From NCBI GenBank assembly GCA_043806395.1, contig JAZDHC010000007.1:1-16964 (forward strand): a stretch of DNA of 16,964 nucleotides. Direction: 5' to 3'. Below, one piece after another: positions 8,101 to 14,452 of this stretch. The notes beneath the pieces were generated by a model. That model saw nothing but the letters and a program-made list of their open reading frames with translations, was not told the origin of the DNA and made no database searches. Source of the stretch: CG2-30-40-21 sp043806395 (lineage in GTDB: Bacteria > UBA9089 > CG2-30-40-21). How positions within the stretch are numbered: position 1 is the first letter of the stretch; every line of letters begins with the position of its first letter. A program made the position numbers and the translations under genes.

Positions 8101-8191
8101 CAGAAAGCACTTTGAAGCCTTGGGGCATGTAGATATTAAGTACGATGTCATTGATTCATATCAGGCGATGAGAGACAAAATAATGAGATAG
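5180..8191 (+). CDS. res: Type III restriction enzyme, Res subunit (helicase-endonuclease)
   Basis: The protein has 1003 residues, typical for Res. An N-terminal SF2 ATPase has Walker A E86-T-G-T-G-K-T92, the Ia-like MVPSVAIREGV segment, the DEPQ box D214-E-P-Q217 characteristic of type III enzymes, and the RYSATH motif III. It ends with SALREGWDNPNIFQ and QEIGRGLRI (motif VI, near residue 545). A helical spacer follows. The C-terminus has a PD-(D/E)xK nuclease: PD935-W-A-I-V, then E953-T-K955-G. All catalytic residues seen are intact. With Mod it would translocate or slide on DNA and cut near pairs of inversely oriented unmethylated sites. The ATG lacks a visible SD, because the preceding bases are the heptamer array, so its expression may be reduced or driven by readthrough. 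Confidence 0.93.
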   Translation: MKLQFKHQQYQTDAASAVVRCFEGQSKGFRKEVAGRTGFIPYEIFSNKKLEIADSDILKNVQTLQKEQGLKVIDRLDGLNFTIEMETGTGKTYVYTKTMYELNKHYGWNKFIIMVPSVAIREGVHKSLEITAEHFQEIYGKKIRFSIYNTQNKSNLINIKSFADTSNIEVIIMNYQAFATTSQESRKIFQKLDTLQSEKPIDIIKRARPILIIDEPQRFGEKAEKIFTDREFDQLFTLRYSATHRRDFNKIYRLDAIDAYNQKLVKKISVKGIEVVGNSGTNSYLFLDRIQVSTSKYPVAYVELEVKQVNGIQKKIRQIKEKDDLYVFSNELKQYKGFVVKEISGLTNTVSFTNGVTLSVGQTAGDVDEEHVRRIQIRETIKSHIEKERIMFQKGIKVLSLFFIDEVVKYRDYSSPDQKGIYAKVFEDEYHRQAISELSLFETEYNDYLNKSSAEDIHKGYFSIDKKGQFVDSKEKRGEGGSDDESAYDLIMKNKERLLDLKEPTRFIFSHSALREGWDNPNIFQICTLKHSQSTISKRQEIGRGLRICVNSNGDRMDTSVLEGEFFDVNKLTVVASEPYDSFAKALQNEIIESLSDRPVTLTAEVLNNHVIYNEKGEKFVFDSKTSMDLIFDMKTKGYLDANYHITEALIKDVENKTYAVPEKLKGFESCIAELMTSIYTTANFKAAENENANNINEAILRPNDNFAKKEFQDLWKKIKVKTVYEVDFDSNELIKKSVEAIDKNLTVKKILVHITSGEQEDKMDESSLKSGESMRKQQNITEKADSLLGSLKYDLVAEITKETNLTRRTVVKILQSLRIDTFYNFRVNPESFIHGVVHLINNEKATTLINNIVYSKTDQSYDDSVFTINNFKGSLADNILEVKKHVHDYIKTDSKVERDFAKALETEDVLVYAKLPRGQNGFQIPTPLGNYSPDWAIVFDAEKYKYVYFIAETKGSMESLQLKEIEQKKISYARKHFEALGHVDIKYDVIDSYQAMRDKIMR

Positions 8192-8500
8192 AAAAAAGAA
8201 CAAGATGATTTTAAATTCTGACTAATCAAGGGGCTACAACTTTAAGAAAATAGGGAAGGCAAGCTCAAAGCATCGTATATTTTCTTATGGGATATTTCAG
8301 TCTGACAGGATTTTCTTTATACCCGATGTTCAAGTTTTTCGCAACCCATTGGTTTTGCTAAACTTGTGCGTATGGGCTATTTTTATGCTAACTATAACAA
8401 AATCAAACACTTCCGTTTTTCGTGGACTCTTCGGCCTTTTTCCAGAAACAAAAAACTTGAACATCGAGTAACATATGTAAAACTTTTAATCAAAAAACTC
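8192..8500. other. Noncoding gap after res
   Basis: No convincing gene is seen in this stretch. It contains the inverted-repeat element at 8324-8466. A strong terminator for the restriction operon is not apparent: the only stem-loop of note is the long-range repeat, without a following T run. Confidence 0.6.
8324..8466. repeat. 143-bp MITE-like element with perfect 16-bp inverted ends
   Basis: CGATGTTCAAGTTTTT at 8324-8339 is the exact reverse complement of 8451-8466. The 111-bp interior has no reading frame of note. I see no clear target-site duplication. It could be a small non-autonomous transposon or a large stem-loop in the leader region upstream of the next gene's promoter. Confidence 0.55.
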
Positions 8501-8529
8501 TTGACAAAACTATCAATAGAAGTTATTAT
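8501..8529 (+). promoter_or_regulatory. Sigma-70-type promoter of the radical SAM gene
   Basis: TTGACA (8501-8506), a 17-base spacer and TATTAT (8524-8529) form a near-consensus promoter. Transcription would start near 8535-8538. This excludes the ATG at 8530 as a translation start and supports 8587. It is the only strong promoter seen upstream of the hyp genes. Confidence 0.7.
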
Positions 8530-8586
8530 ATGAATATGCTTAAGATTGTAATTTTTGTTAATAGGTTGGAGAAATACAAAAGACAC

Positions 8587-9735
8587 ATGAATAGAAGAGA
8601 TTTTCTTAAAACTACCTGCATGGTAACGCTTTCGGCAAGTATTGGAACAACTGCATCCCTGTCTCTTGCCCAGACAAGTACCTCGATTTTGGCTGCTATG
8701 GGTACTGCCGCTAAAAAGGGATATGTTTCTCCCCATAAAGCACTTTTTTATATGCCAGAAGGCAATAATCTTGTTTGTCTCCTTTGTCCATTCCAATGCT
8801 CACTTTCTTCAGGTGAGAGGGGGCGTTGTTTAGTCAGGGAAAACAAGAATGGCGAGCTTATTACCTTTGCTTACGCTAACCCCTGTGCCGTACATGTGGA
8901 TCCAATCGAAAAAAATCCTTTATTCCATTTTCTGCCTGAGATCAAGTGTCTTTCTGTGGCTACGGCTGGTTGTACCTTCAGATGTAAATATTGCCAGAAT
9001 TGGCAAATATCACAGAGTAGCCCTGAGGAGACCACAAACTTATCTTTTACCCCAAAAATGGTTGTTAACAAGGCTATCAAAAATAAATGTCAGGCAATAG
9101 GCTATACCTATGCAGAACCAACGGTATTTTTTGAATATATGTTGGATATTAGTCAGGAGGCAAAAAAGAATGACCTGAGAAATGTTTACCATTCAAATGG
9201 GTTTATAAATAAGGAGCCATTAAAGAAACTATGCCTGTATTTAGATGCAGCAAATATTGACCTGAAAGGATTTACAGAAAAATATTATCATGAAATGTCC
9301 GCAGGAAGACTTGCCCCGGTGCTTGAGTCATTGAAGGTATTAAAAAAAGAGGGTGTCCACATAGAGATTACCAATACCGTTGTCCCCACCTATAACGATA
9401 ATGTTAGCGATGCAGAACGCATGTGTAAATGGATCAGGGATGAACTGGGAGAAGATGTCCCTCTTCACTTTGCCCGATTCTATCCATATCATAAATTAAA
9501 ATCCCTTTCCCCAACATCAACAGCTATCATGGAGGCATTGAGGAATACAGCCATTAAGATTGGGATGAAATATGTTTATATTGGCAATATCCCTGGTCAT
9601 CCAGGTGGACATACCTATTGTGGAAACTGTAATAAACTCCTTATTAGAAGATTTGGATTTACTATCTTAGAAAATTTTATTAAGGATGGAAATTGTAGTT
9701 ACTGTGGACAGAAGATACCAGGGGTGTGGGGATGA
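8587..9735 (+). CDS. Tat-signal radical SAM enzyme, AmmeMemoRadiSam / PflA-like family
   Basis: The protein has 382 residues from ATG 8587. It opens MNRRDFLKTT followed by a hydrophobic, Ala/Ser-rich stretch ending near SLAQ, which is a clear twin-arginine signal. A Cys-rich segment follows (C64-x2-C67-x3-C71, then GERGRC). The radical SAM cluster motif is C129-x3-C133-x2-C136 (CTFRCKYC), followed by QNWQIS, GYTYAEPTVFFEY and NIDLKGF, all typical of the radical SAM enzyme of AmmeMemoRadiSam systems. Two C-terminal CxxC pairs (CGNC, CSYC) may bind zinc or a second cluster. Substrate is unknown; the usual partners AMMECR1 and Memo are not in the window. The start is chosen because the -10 box abuts the upstream ATG (8530) and because RR must be N-terminal. 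GGAG at 8568-8571 is a slightly distant SD. Probably co-transcribed with hypA onward. Confidence 0.88.
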   Translation: MNRRDFLKTTCMVTLSASIGTTASLSLAQTSTSILAAMGTAAKKGYVSPHKALFYMPEGNNLVCLLCPFQCSLSSGERGRCLVRENKNGELITFAYANPCAVHVDPIEKNPLFHFLPEIKCLSVATAGCTFRCKYCQNWQISQSSPEETTNLSFTPKMVVNKAIKNKCQAIGYTYAEPTVFFEYMLDISQEAKKNDLRNVYHSNGFINKEPLKKLCLYLDAANIDLKGFTEKYYHEMSAGRLAPVLESLKVLKKEGVHIEITNTVVPTYNDNVSDAERMCKWIRDELGEDVPLHFARFYPYHKLKSLSPTSTAIMEALRNTAIKIGMKYVYIGNIPGHPGGHTYCGNCNKLLIRRFGFTILENFIKDGNCSYCGQKIPGVWG

Positions 9736-9740
9736 ATTAT

Positions 9741-9851
9741 GGGCACCTCGCGCAAAGAAGCGAAAAATCGCAGTTTACATGTGGTAAATGAGCATTTTGA
9801 GCGTCGTTGCAACGCAGCCAGCGAGACTTCAGTGGGTTTTTAGAGGTGCCC
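9741..9851. repeat. 111-bp MITE-like element between the radical SAM gene and hypA
   Basis: GGGCACCTC (9741-9749) is inverted perfectly at 9843-9851. Inside, the segment around 9771-9795 contains a small hairpin (TTTAC/GTAAA type) and the motif AAATGAGCATTTTGAGCG. I recall similar sequences as dispersed repeats in many genomes, but have not tested this. It begins 5 bases after the radical SAM stop. Its interior creates a spurious N-terminal extension of hypA in frame from 9807. Confidence 0.6.
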
Positions 9852-9941
9852 TTGATAGATAATGCATCTGCATCAGAATGCTTGCGTAATTTATACCTCC
9901 TGAAAGCGGTTACAGGATTCCAGAGGATATTGGTGAAAAAA

Positions 9942-10190
9942 GTGCATGAGATATCAGTTGCGCAATCTATACTTGATATGGTTACCAATATTGCTTTGCA
10001 GAATAATGCTAAGAAGGTCATGGGTATTAAATTAAGAATCGGAGAATATTCGTGTATAAATCTTGATTCCCTGCAATTTGCCTTTTCCTGCATTTCTCAG
10101 GACGGTATGGCAGAGGGTGCAGAATTGATAACAACAAGGTGTTTGGGATCTGATGTGCTTGAGATTGAATCAATAGAGGTGGATGAATGA
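9942..10190 (+). CDS. hypA: HypA hydrogenase nickel-insertion protein, zinc-domain deleted
   Basis: HypA delivers nickel to the large subunit of NiFe hydrogenase together with HypB. Starting at GTG 9942 gives (M)HEISVAQSILDMV, placing His2 and Glu3 at the N-terminus, where the family binds nickel; KLRIGEYSCINLDSLQFAF and AEGAEL are family signatures. The protein has only 82 residues against the usual 113-118. After GAELITTR (about residue 66) normal HypA has two CxxC pairs making a zinc site; here a lone Cys67 is followed directly by the family's last strand (LGSDVLEIESIEVDE). About 30-35 residues are missing in frame. GTG 9933 (adding VKK) is a possible alternative start with a better SD (AGAGG), but would bury His2. 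The stop overlaps hypB in ATGA. Confidence 0.85.
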   Translation: MHEISVAQSILDMVTNIALQNNAKKVMGIKLRIGEYSCINLDSLQFAFSCISQDGMAEGAELITTRCLGSDVLEIESIEVDE

Positions 10191-10840
10191 TGAAGGTAAT
10201 TAAGATGACAGCCTCGGTGATGAAAGGAAATGAGGGGATTGCCCTTGAGAATCAGACTGTTTTCAGGGATAATAATGTGTTTGTGATCAATGTTATGGGC
10301 TCACCCGGTGCAGGCAAAACATCACTCCTGCTGAAAACCATTGAGGCATTACGCGAAGAATTCAGGATAGGGGTGATAGAGGGTGATATTGCTACCAGCC
10401 ATGATGCGGAGTTGATCCATGCCACTGGCGTGCCAGTGGTGCAGATAAATACTGAGGGTGCCTGTCATCTGGATGCAAATATGATAAAACAGGCATTGTC
10501 AGGCTTCGAGTTGAAGGAGATTGGCCTGCTTTTTATCGAGAATGTAGGCAACCTTGTGTGCCCGGCAGGCTTCAAGTTGGGTGAGAACGCTCGGGTCGTG
10601 GTTTCAAGTGTGCCTGAGGGTGATGATAAACCAAAGAAGTATCCGGGAATGTTCAGGGTGGTAGATGCTGTTCTGCTTAATAAGATTGACCTGTTGGAGA
10701 TTTTTGAATTTAACACCAACACATTTAAGGAAGGCGTAGGTCTGGGGAAAGGGTTAGAAATATTTGAGGTTTCATGCAAGACTAAGGATGGGCTGTCAGG
10801 ATGGCTTGATTGGTTAAGGGGGTGGATGATTGTTCGTTAG
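10187..10840 (+). CDS. hypB: HypB hydrogenase nickel-incorporation GTPase
   Basis: The protein has 217 residues, the size of the short HypB form. It lacks the His-rich stretch and N-terminal CxxCGC nickel site found in some members. The P-loop is G38-S-P-G-A-G-K-T45-S. EGDIATSHDA and NKIDLLEIF (guanine specificity, NKxD) complete the GTPase. The interdomain metal site is recognisable as GAC93-H94-L-D and the Cys in NVGNLVCPAGF. The protein dimerises with GTP and passes nickel to or from HypA. The ATG overlaps the hypA stop by 4 bases (translational coupling), and its own 3' end overlaps hypF by 11 bases. With HypA lacking its zinc domain, the HypA-HypB contact, which uses other parts of HypA, might still form. 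Confidence 0.95.
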   Translation: MMKVIKMTASVMKGNEGIALENQTVFRDNNVFVINVMGSPGAGKTSLLLKTIEALREEFRIGVIEGDIATSHDAELIHATGVPVVQINTEGACHLDANMIKQALSGFELKEIGLLFIENVGNLVCPAGFKLGENARVVVSSVPEGDDKPKKYPGMFRVVDAVLLNKIDLLEIFEFNTNTFKEGVGLGKGLEIFEVSCKTKDGLSGWLDWLRGWMIVR

Positions 10841-13187
10841 AGCAAGGATAACATTAAATGGCATTGTCCAGGGGGTTGGGTTTCGTCCGTTTGTCCACAG
10901 GCTGGCTGAATCCTTCCATCTTTCAGGTTGGGTGGCAAATACAAGTCAGGGTGTTATTATTGAGGTTGAGGGAGATAGGGATCGTGTGAATGGATTTTAT
11001 CAGCAGGTATTGGCTTCACCACCACCCATGGCAACTATTATGAGGCAGACCATTGAATTTTTTCCAGCCATTGGCTCAACGGCTTTTGAGATACGGGAGG
11101 GTATTGTTTATTCCAATGAGTTTACCCCTGTTTCCCCTGACATGGCTATGTGTAATGATTGCTATCAGGAACTCATTGATCCGGACAACAGGCGATATGG
11201 TTATCCCTTTATCAACTGTACAAACTGTGGACCAAGATTCACCATTATTCAAACTACCCCCTATGATCGCAAAAATACAACCATGCGGGATTTCAAGATG
11301 TGCCCTGAATGTGAGGCTGAATATAATGATATCACCAACAGGCGGTATCATGCTGAACCAAATGCTTGCCCTGTCTGTGGTCCTGAGGTATGGCTGTGGA
11401 GGGATGGGATACGAGAGGTAGCACCTCTGGCAATTAAGTATGAAGACCCAATAAAGAAGGCAATAGAACTGCTAAAGGCTGGCTGTATTGTAGCTGTGAA
11501 GGGGATTGGTGGATTTCATCTGGCATGTAATGCTCTGGATAGCGATGCCATTAAGCGATTGCGAGAGAAAAAGAGGCGTGAAAAAGAGAAACCATTTGCC
11601 ATCATGTCAAGAAACATTGAAGGGATACAACAATATTGTGAGGTTGATGAGCAGGAAAGGGATTTGCTGCTTTCGACTGCCAGTCCAATTGTTTTGCTGA
11701 AAAAAAGACTGCCATGTCTCATTCCTGATGGTGTTGCCCCAAACAACAAATATCTTGGGGTAATGCTTCCTTATACCCCACTTCATTATCTGTTAATGAA
11801 TGATGAGAAAATACCTGCTTTGGTAATGACCAGTGGCAACATTTCTGATGAGCCATTAATCAAAGATAATGATGAGGCAATGGATAGGCTCTCTGGCGTG
11901 GCTGATTATATTCTCATGCACAATCGAGAAATCTATAATAGATGCGATGACTCGGTGGTTCAGGTGGTAGATTGCAAGAAGATGGTTATCAGACGATCCC
12001 GCGGGTATGCCCCATATCCTTTATGGTTTGATATTAAAATGTGGCAGATTCTGGCAGTAGGGGCTGAACTCAAGGCTACATTCTGTCTGACCAGCGGGAA
12101 TTTTGCCTTTTTGAGCCAACATCTTGGTGACTTGAAAGGGCTTGAGGTGTTTGAGTTTTTTAAGGAGGCTGTGGAGCAATATAGAAGGCTGTTTCGGATT
12201 GAGCCAGAGATAATTGCCTATGACCTGCATCCTGATTATCTCAGCACTAAATTTGCCCTACAACTCTCAACTCTCAACCCTCAACTCTCAACTTTTCCCA
12301 TCCAACATCATCATGCTCATATTGTTTCATGTATGGCAGAAAATGGCGTGGATGAGAAAGTGCTGGGGGTAGCTCTGGACGGAATAGGCTACGGAACAGA
12401 TGGTCATATCTGGGGCGGGGAGTTTTTGCTGACAGATTACAGCGGGTTTGAAAGGATAGCACACCTGAAATATATTCCCATGCCAGGTGCAGATATGGCC
12501 ACCAAACAGCCCTGGCGTATGGCAGTGAGTTATTTATATGCAGCCTGTGGCTGTGATATTCCATCAGAATTTATAGAGAGATGGGGCAAAGAGAGGGTGA
12601 AGATAATCATCAAGATGATGGAACAAGGGTTGAATTCACCACTTACCTCAAGTGCAGGCAGGTTGTTTGATGCTGTAGCAAGTATTATTGGTATCAGGGA
12701 CGAGATAGATTATGAGGCACAGGCAGCTATAGAAATAGAGATGATGGCTGAGGAACATTGCGATGAAGGGTATGGTTTTTTTGTGGATAGGGCTAATGAG
12801 CCATGGGTAATAGATACCATTCCAATGATCAGGGATATTTTGAAGGATGTGAGGTCAGGGGCAGGGGTGGTTTCATCTATTATTTCAGCTAAGTTTCACA
12901 ATACAATCATAGCCATGATCCACCAGATTTCCCGATTAGTGAGGGAAAAATGGATGATAAATAAGGTGGCTTTGTCCGGTGGTGTTTTTCAGAATCGATA
13001 CCTTCTGGAAAGGGTAAAGCCCCTGCTCGAAAGGAATGGATTTGTTGTTTTTTCTCACTCAAAGGTACCTGCAAATGATGGCGGGATTTCCCTTGGTCAG
13101 GCAGTAATTGCAAGCAGGAGGATAAAAAATGTGTCTGGGTATACCTGTAAAAATAATGAAGATTTCAGACTCTCTGGCAGTCGTTGA
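10830..13187 (+). CDS. hypF: HypF carbamoyltransferase for hydrogenase cyanide ligand synthesis
   Basis: The protein has 785 residues. Domains run in the canonical order. First is acylphosphatase (1-90, GIVQGVGFRPFVHRLA). Next are two zinc-finger modules with all eight Cys present (C108/C111, C130/C133, C158/C161, C180/C183). A YrdC/Sua5-like domain (about 200-385, KGIGGFHLACNA) makes carbamoyl-adenylate, and a Kae1-like domain follows (about 395-770, HHHAH motif, ALDGIGYGTDGHIWGGE, ALSGGVFQN). It transfers the carbamoyl group to HypE's C-terminal Cys. The start is TTG 10830, with AAGGGGGTGG just upstream; no ATG fits. Residues 478-489 are encoded by five 7-bp repeats. The last 19 residues overlap hypC and look like read-through rather than conserved HypF sequence. 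Confidence 0.95.
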   Translation: MFVRARITLNGIVQGVGFRPFVHRLAESFHLSGWVANTSQGVIIEVEGDRDRVNGFYQQVLASPPPMATIMRQTIEFFPAIGSTAFEIREGIVYSNEFTPVSPDMAMCNDCYQELIDPDNRRYGYPFINCTNCGPRFTIIQTTPYDRKNTTMRDFKMCPECEAEYNDITNRRYHAEPNACPVCGPEVWLWRDGIREVAPLAIKYEDPIKKAIELLKAGCIVAVKGIGGFHLACNALDSDAIKRLREKKRREKEKPFAIMSRNIEGIQQYCEVDEQERDLLLSTASPIVLLKKRLPCLIPDGVAPNNKYLGVMLPYTPLHYLLMNDEKIPALVMTSGNISDEPLIKDNDEAMDRLSGVADYILMHNREIYNRCDDSVVQVVDCKKMVIRRSRGYAPYPLWFDIKMWQILAVGAELKATFCLTSGNFAFLSQHLGDLKGLEVFEFFKEAVEQYRRLFRIEPEIIAYDLHPDYLSTKFALQLSTLNPQLSTFPIQHHHAHIVSCMAENGVDEKVLGVALDGIGYGTDGHIWGGEFLLTDYSGFERIAHLKYIPMPGADMATKQPWRMAVSYLYAACGCDIPSEFIERWGKERVKIIIKMMEQGLNSPLTSSAGRLFDAVASIIGIRDEIDYEAQAAIEIEMMAEEHCDEGYGFFVDRANEPWVIDTIPMIRDILKDVRSGAGVVSSIISAKFHNTIIAMIHQISRLVREKWMINKVALSGGVFQNRYLLERVKPLLERNGFVVFSHSKVPANDGGISLGQAVIASRRIKNVSGYTCKNNEDFRLSGSR
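12261..12295 (+). repeat. Five-unit 7-bp tandem repeat inside hypF
   Basis: Five in-register heptamers (CAACTCT, CAACTCT, CAACCCT, CAACTCT, CAACTTT) encode the QLSTLNPQLSTF peptide just before the conserved HHHAH motif. The array length of 35 is not divisible by 3, yet the frame is preserved, so flanking bases must compensate. The peptide falls in a variable loop of the family. Confidence 0.85.
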
Positions 13188-13350
13188 GATAGGGGGAGTA
13201 AGTCGACAGGCTTCCCTTGCCTTAGTTGAGGATGTGCGTGTAGGAGATTTTGTTATACTGCATGCCGGGTTTGCCATACAGAAGGTTGATGAGGATGATG
13301 CCCGGGAGACGCTGAGACTTTTGGAGGAGATTGGGATATGCGATATATAG
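13129..13350 (+). CDS. hypC: HypC/HybG hydrogenase assembly chaperone
   Basis: The protein has 73 residues, normal for HypC. MCLGIPVKI carries the essential Cys2, which (after Met removal) coordinates the Fe(CN)2CO precursor shared with HypD. VEIGGVSRQASLALV and VGDFVILHAGFAIQKVDEDDARETL are the conserved OB-like body and C-terminal helix. An excellent SD (AGGAGG, 13114-13122 region) precedes the ATG. The gene overlaps the 3' end of hypF by 59 bases and hypD by 13. The chaperone carries iron from HypD to the hydrogenase large subunit. Confidence 0.96.
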   Translation: MCLGIPVKIMKISDSLAVVEIGGVSRQASLALVEDVRVGDFVILHAGFAIQKVDEDDARETLRLLEEIGICDI

Positions 13351-14450
13351 ATGAATTTTGTGACCCGGGGCTGGCGAAAAGGTTGATTGATACCATCAAC
13401 AAAATTGTCGAAGTCGTAGATAAAGAGATTGTTCTGATGGAGGTCTGCGGCACTCATACAGTGGCTATCTTTAAGCACGGGCTGCGTGAACTTTTCCCTG
13501 CATCACTCAAACTCCTCTCTGGACCTGGCTGTCCTGTATGTGTTACCTCGACACAGGATATGGATGCGGCTATCTGGCTTTCAAGGCAAAAGAATGTTGT
13601 CCTGACTACCTTTGGTGACATGATGAGGGTACCGGGAACAATGGATGCCAGAGGTGCTACCTCTTCTCTTGAAAAGCAACGGGCAGAAGGTGCGGACATT
13701 CGAGTAGTTTATTCAGTGCTTGATGCCATAGAACTGGCAAAAACCAATCCTGCGAAGAAGGTGGTGTTTTTGGGTATAGGGTTTGAGACTACTGCCCCAA
13801 GCATTGCCTCAGGGCTACAATTGGCAAGCAAGCAAGGGCTTGATAACTTTTTTGTATATTCCGCACACAAACTCATCCCGCCAGCCATGAAAGCATTGCT
13901 TGAGGCTGGAGAGGTAAAAATAGATGGATTTATCTGCCCTGGTCATGTCTCAACTATCATTGGTGCTAAACCATATGCGTTTATTGCTGAGCAATACCAT
14001 ATCCCTTGCGTAATTACCGGATTTGAGCCATTAGATATATTGCAAGCTATATTGATGTTGGTTAAGGCAAGGGAAAGGGGTCGAGTTGGGGTAGAGATTC
14101 AATACACTCGGGCAGTAAAACCTGAAGGAAATGTTGTGGCACAAAGGATATTGGCTGAGGTATTTGAGCCGATTGATGCTGCCTGGCGGGGGATTGGTGT
14201 TATCCCTGATTCAGGATTGAGGATACGGCAGGAATATAGCCGGTTTGATGTATTGTTGCAGTTTTCCATTCCTCAATTTGGACATGGTGAAGAGGATACA
14301 GGATGTATCTGTGGCTTGATACTTCGGGGGATAGCCATACCGACTGATTGTCCATTGTTTAAGACAGTGTGTAGTCCGGAAAATCCAGTTGGGGCATGTA
14401 TGGTATCGTCAGAGGGGACATGTGCGGCGTATTATATGTATGGAGGATAA
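13338..14450 (+). CDS. hypD: HypD hydrogenase Fe-cyanide scaffold protein
   Basis: The protein has 370 residues, the family length. Conserved cysteines are present: C37-G-T-H-T (the iron/HypC contact region), GPGC65-P-V-C68, and the C-terminal [4Fe-4S] set in GCICG and CPLFKTVCSPENPVGACMVS. FGDMMRVPG, GIGFETTAPS and GFICPGHVSTIIG are family blocks. HypD's cluster supplies electrons for assembling Fe(CN)2CO on the HypC-HypD complex, taking cyanide from HypE. Its start lies inside hypC and its stop is two bases before the HypE start codon. No damage is seen. Confidence 0.97.
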   Translation: MRYIDEFCDPGLAKRLIDTINKIVEVVDKEIVLMEVCGTHTVAIFKHGLRELFPASLKLLSGPGCPVCVTSTQDMDAAIWLSRQKNVVLTTFGDMMRVPGTMDARGATSSLEKQRAEGADIRVVYSVLDAIELAKTNPAKKVVFLGIGFETTAPSIASGLQLASKQGLDNFFVYSAHKLIPPAMKALLEAGEVKIDGFICPGHVSTIIGAKPYAFIAEQYHIPCVITGFEPLDILQAILMLVKARERGRVGVEIQYTRAVKPEGNVVAQRILAEVFEPIDAAWRGIGVIPDSGLRIRQEYSRFDVLLQFSIPQFGHGEEDTGCICGLILRGIAIPTDCPLFKTVCSPENPVGACMVSSEGTCAAYYMYGG

Positions 14451-14452
14451 CA

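Noticed and set aside
8192..8500. Rho-independent terminator for the restriction operon
   Set aside because: No GC-rich stem followed by a T run; only the long-range inverted repeat is present.
8530..8586. Upstream ATG giving a 401-residue radical SAM protein
   Set aside because: The ATG abuts the -10 box TATTAT and lies upstream of the expected transcript start, and it would bury the twin-arginine signal.
8392..8796. 134-codon minus-strand frame
   Set aside because: It runs antisense through the promoter and Tat signal region of the radical SAM gene and has no recognisable domain.
9807..9941. N-terminal extension of HypA beginning MQRSQRDFSGFLEV
   Set aside because: It starts inside the inverted-repeat element, has no SD, and would displace the nickel-binding His2 from the N-terminus.
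14396..14452. Longer HypE start
   Set aside because: It lies inside hypD without an SD; the family N-terminus and a good SD support 14453.
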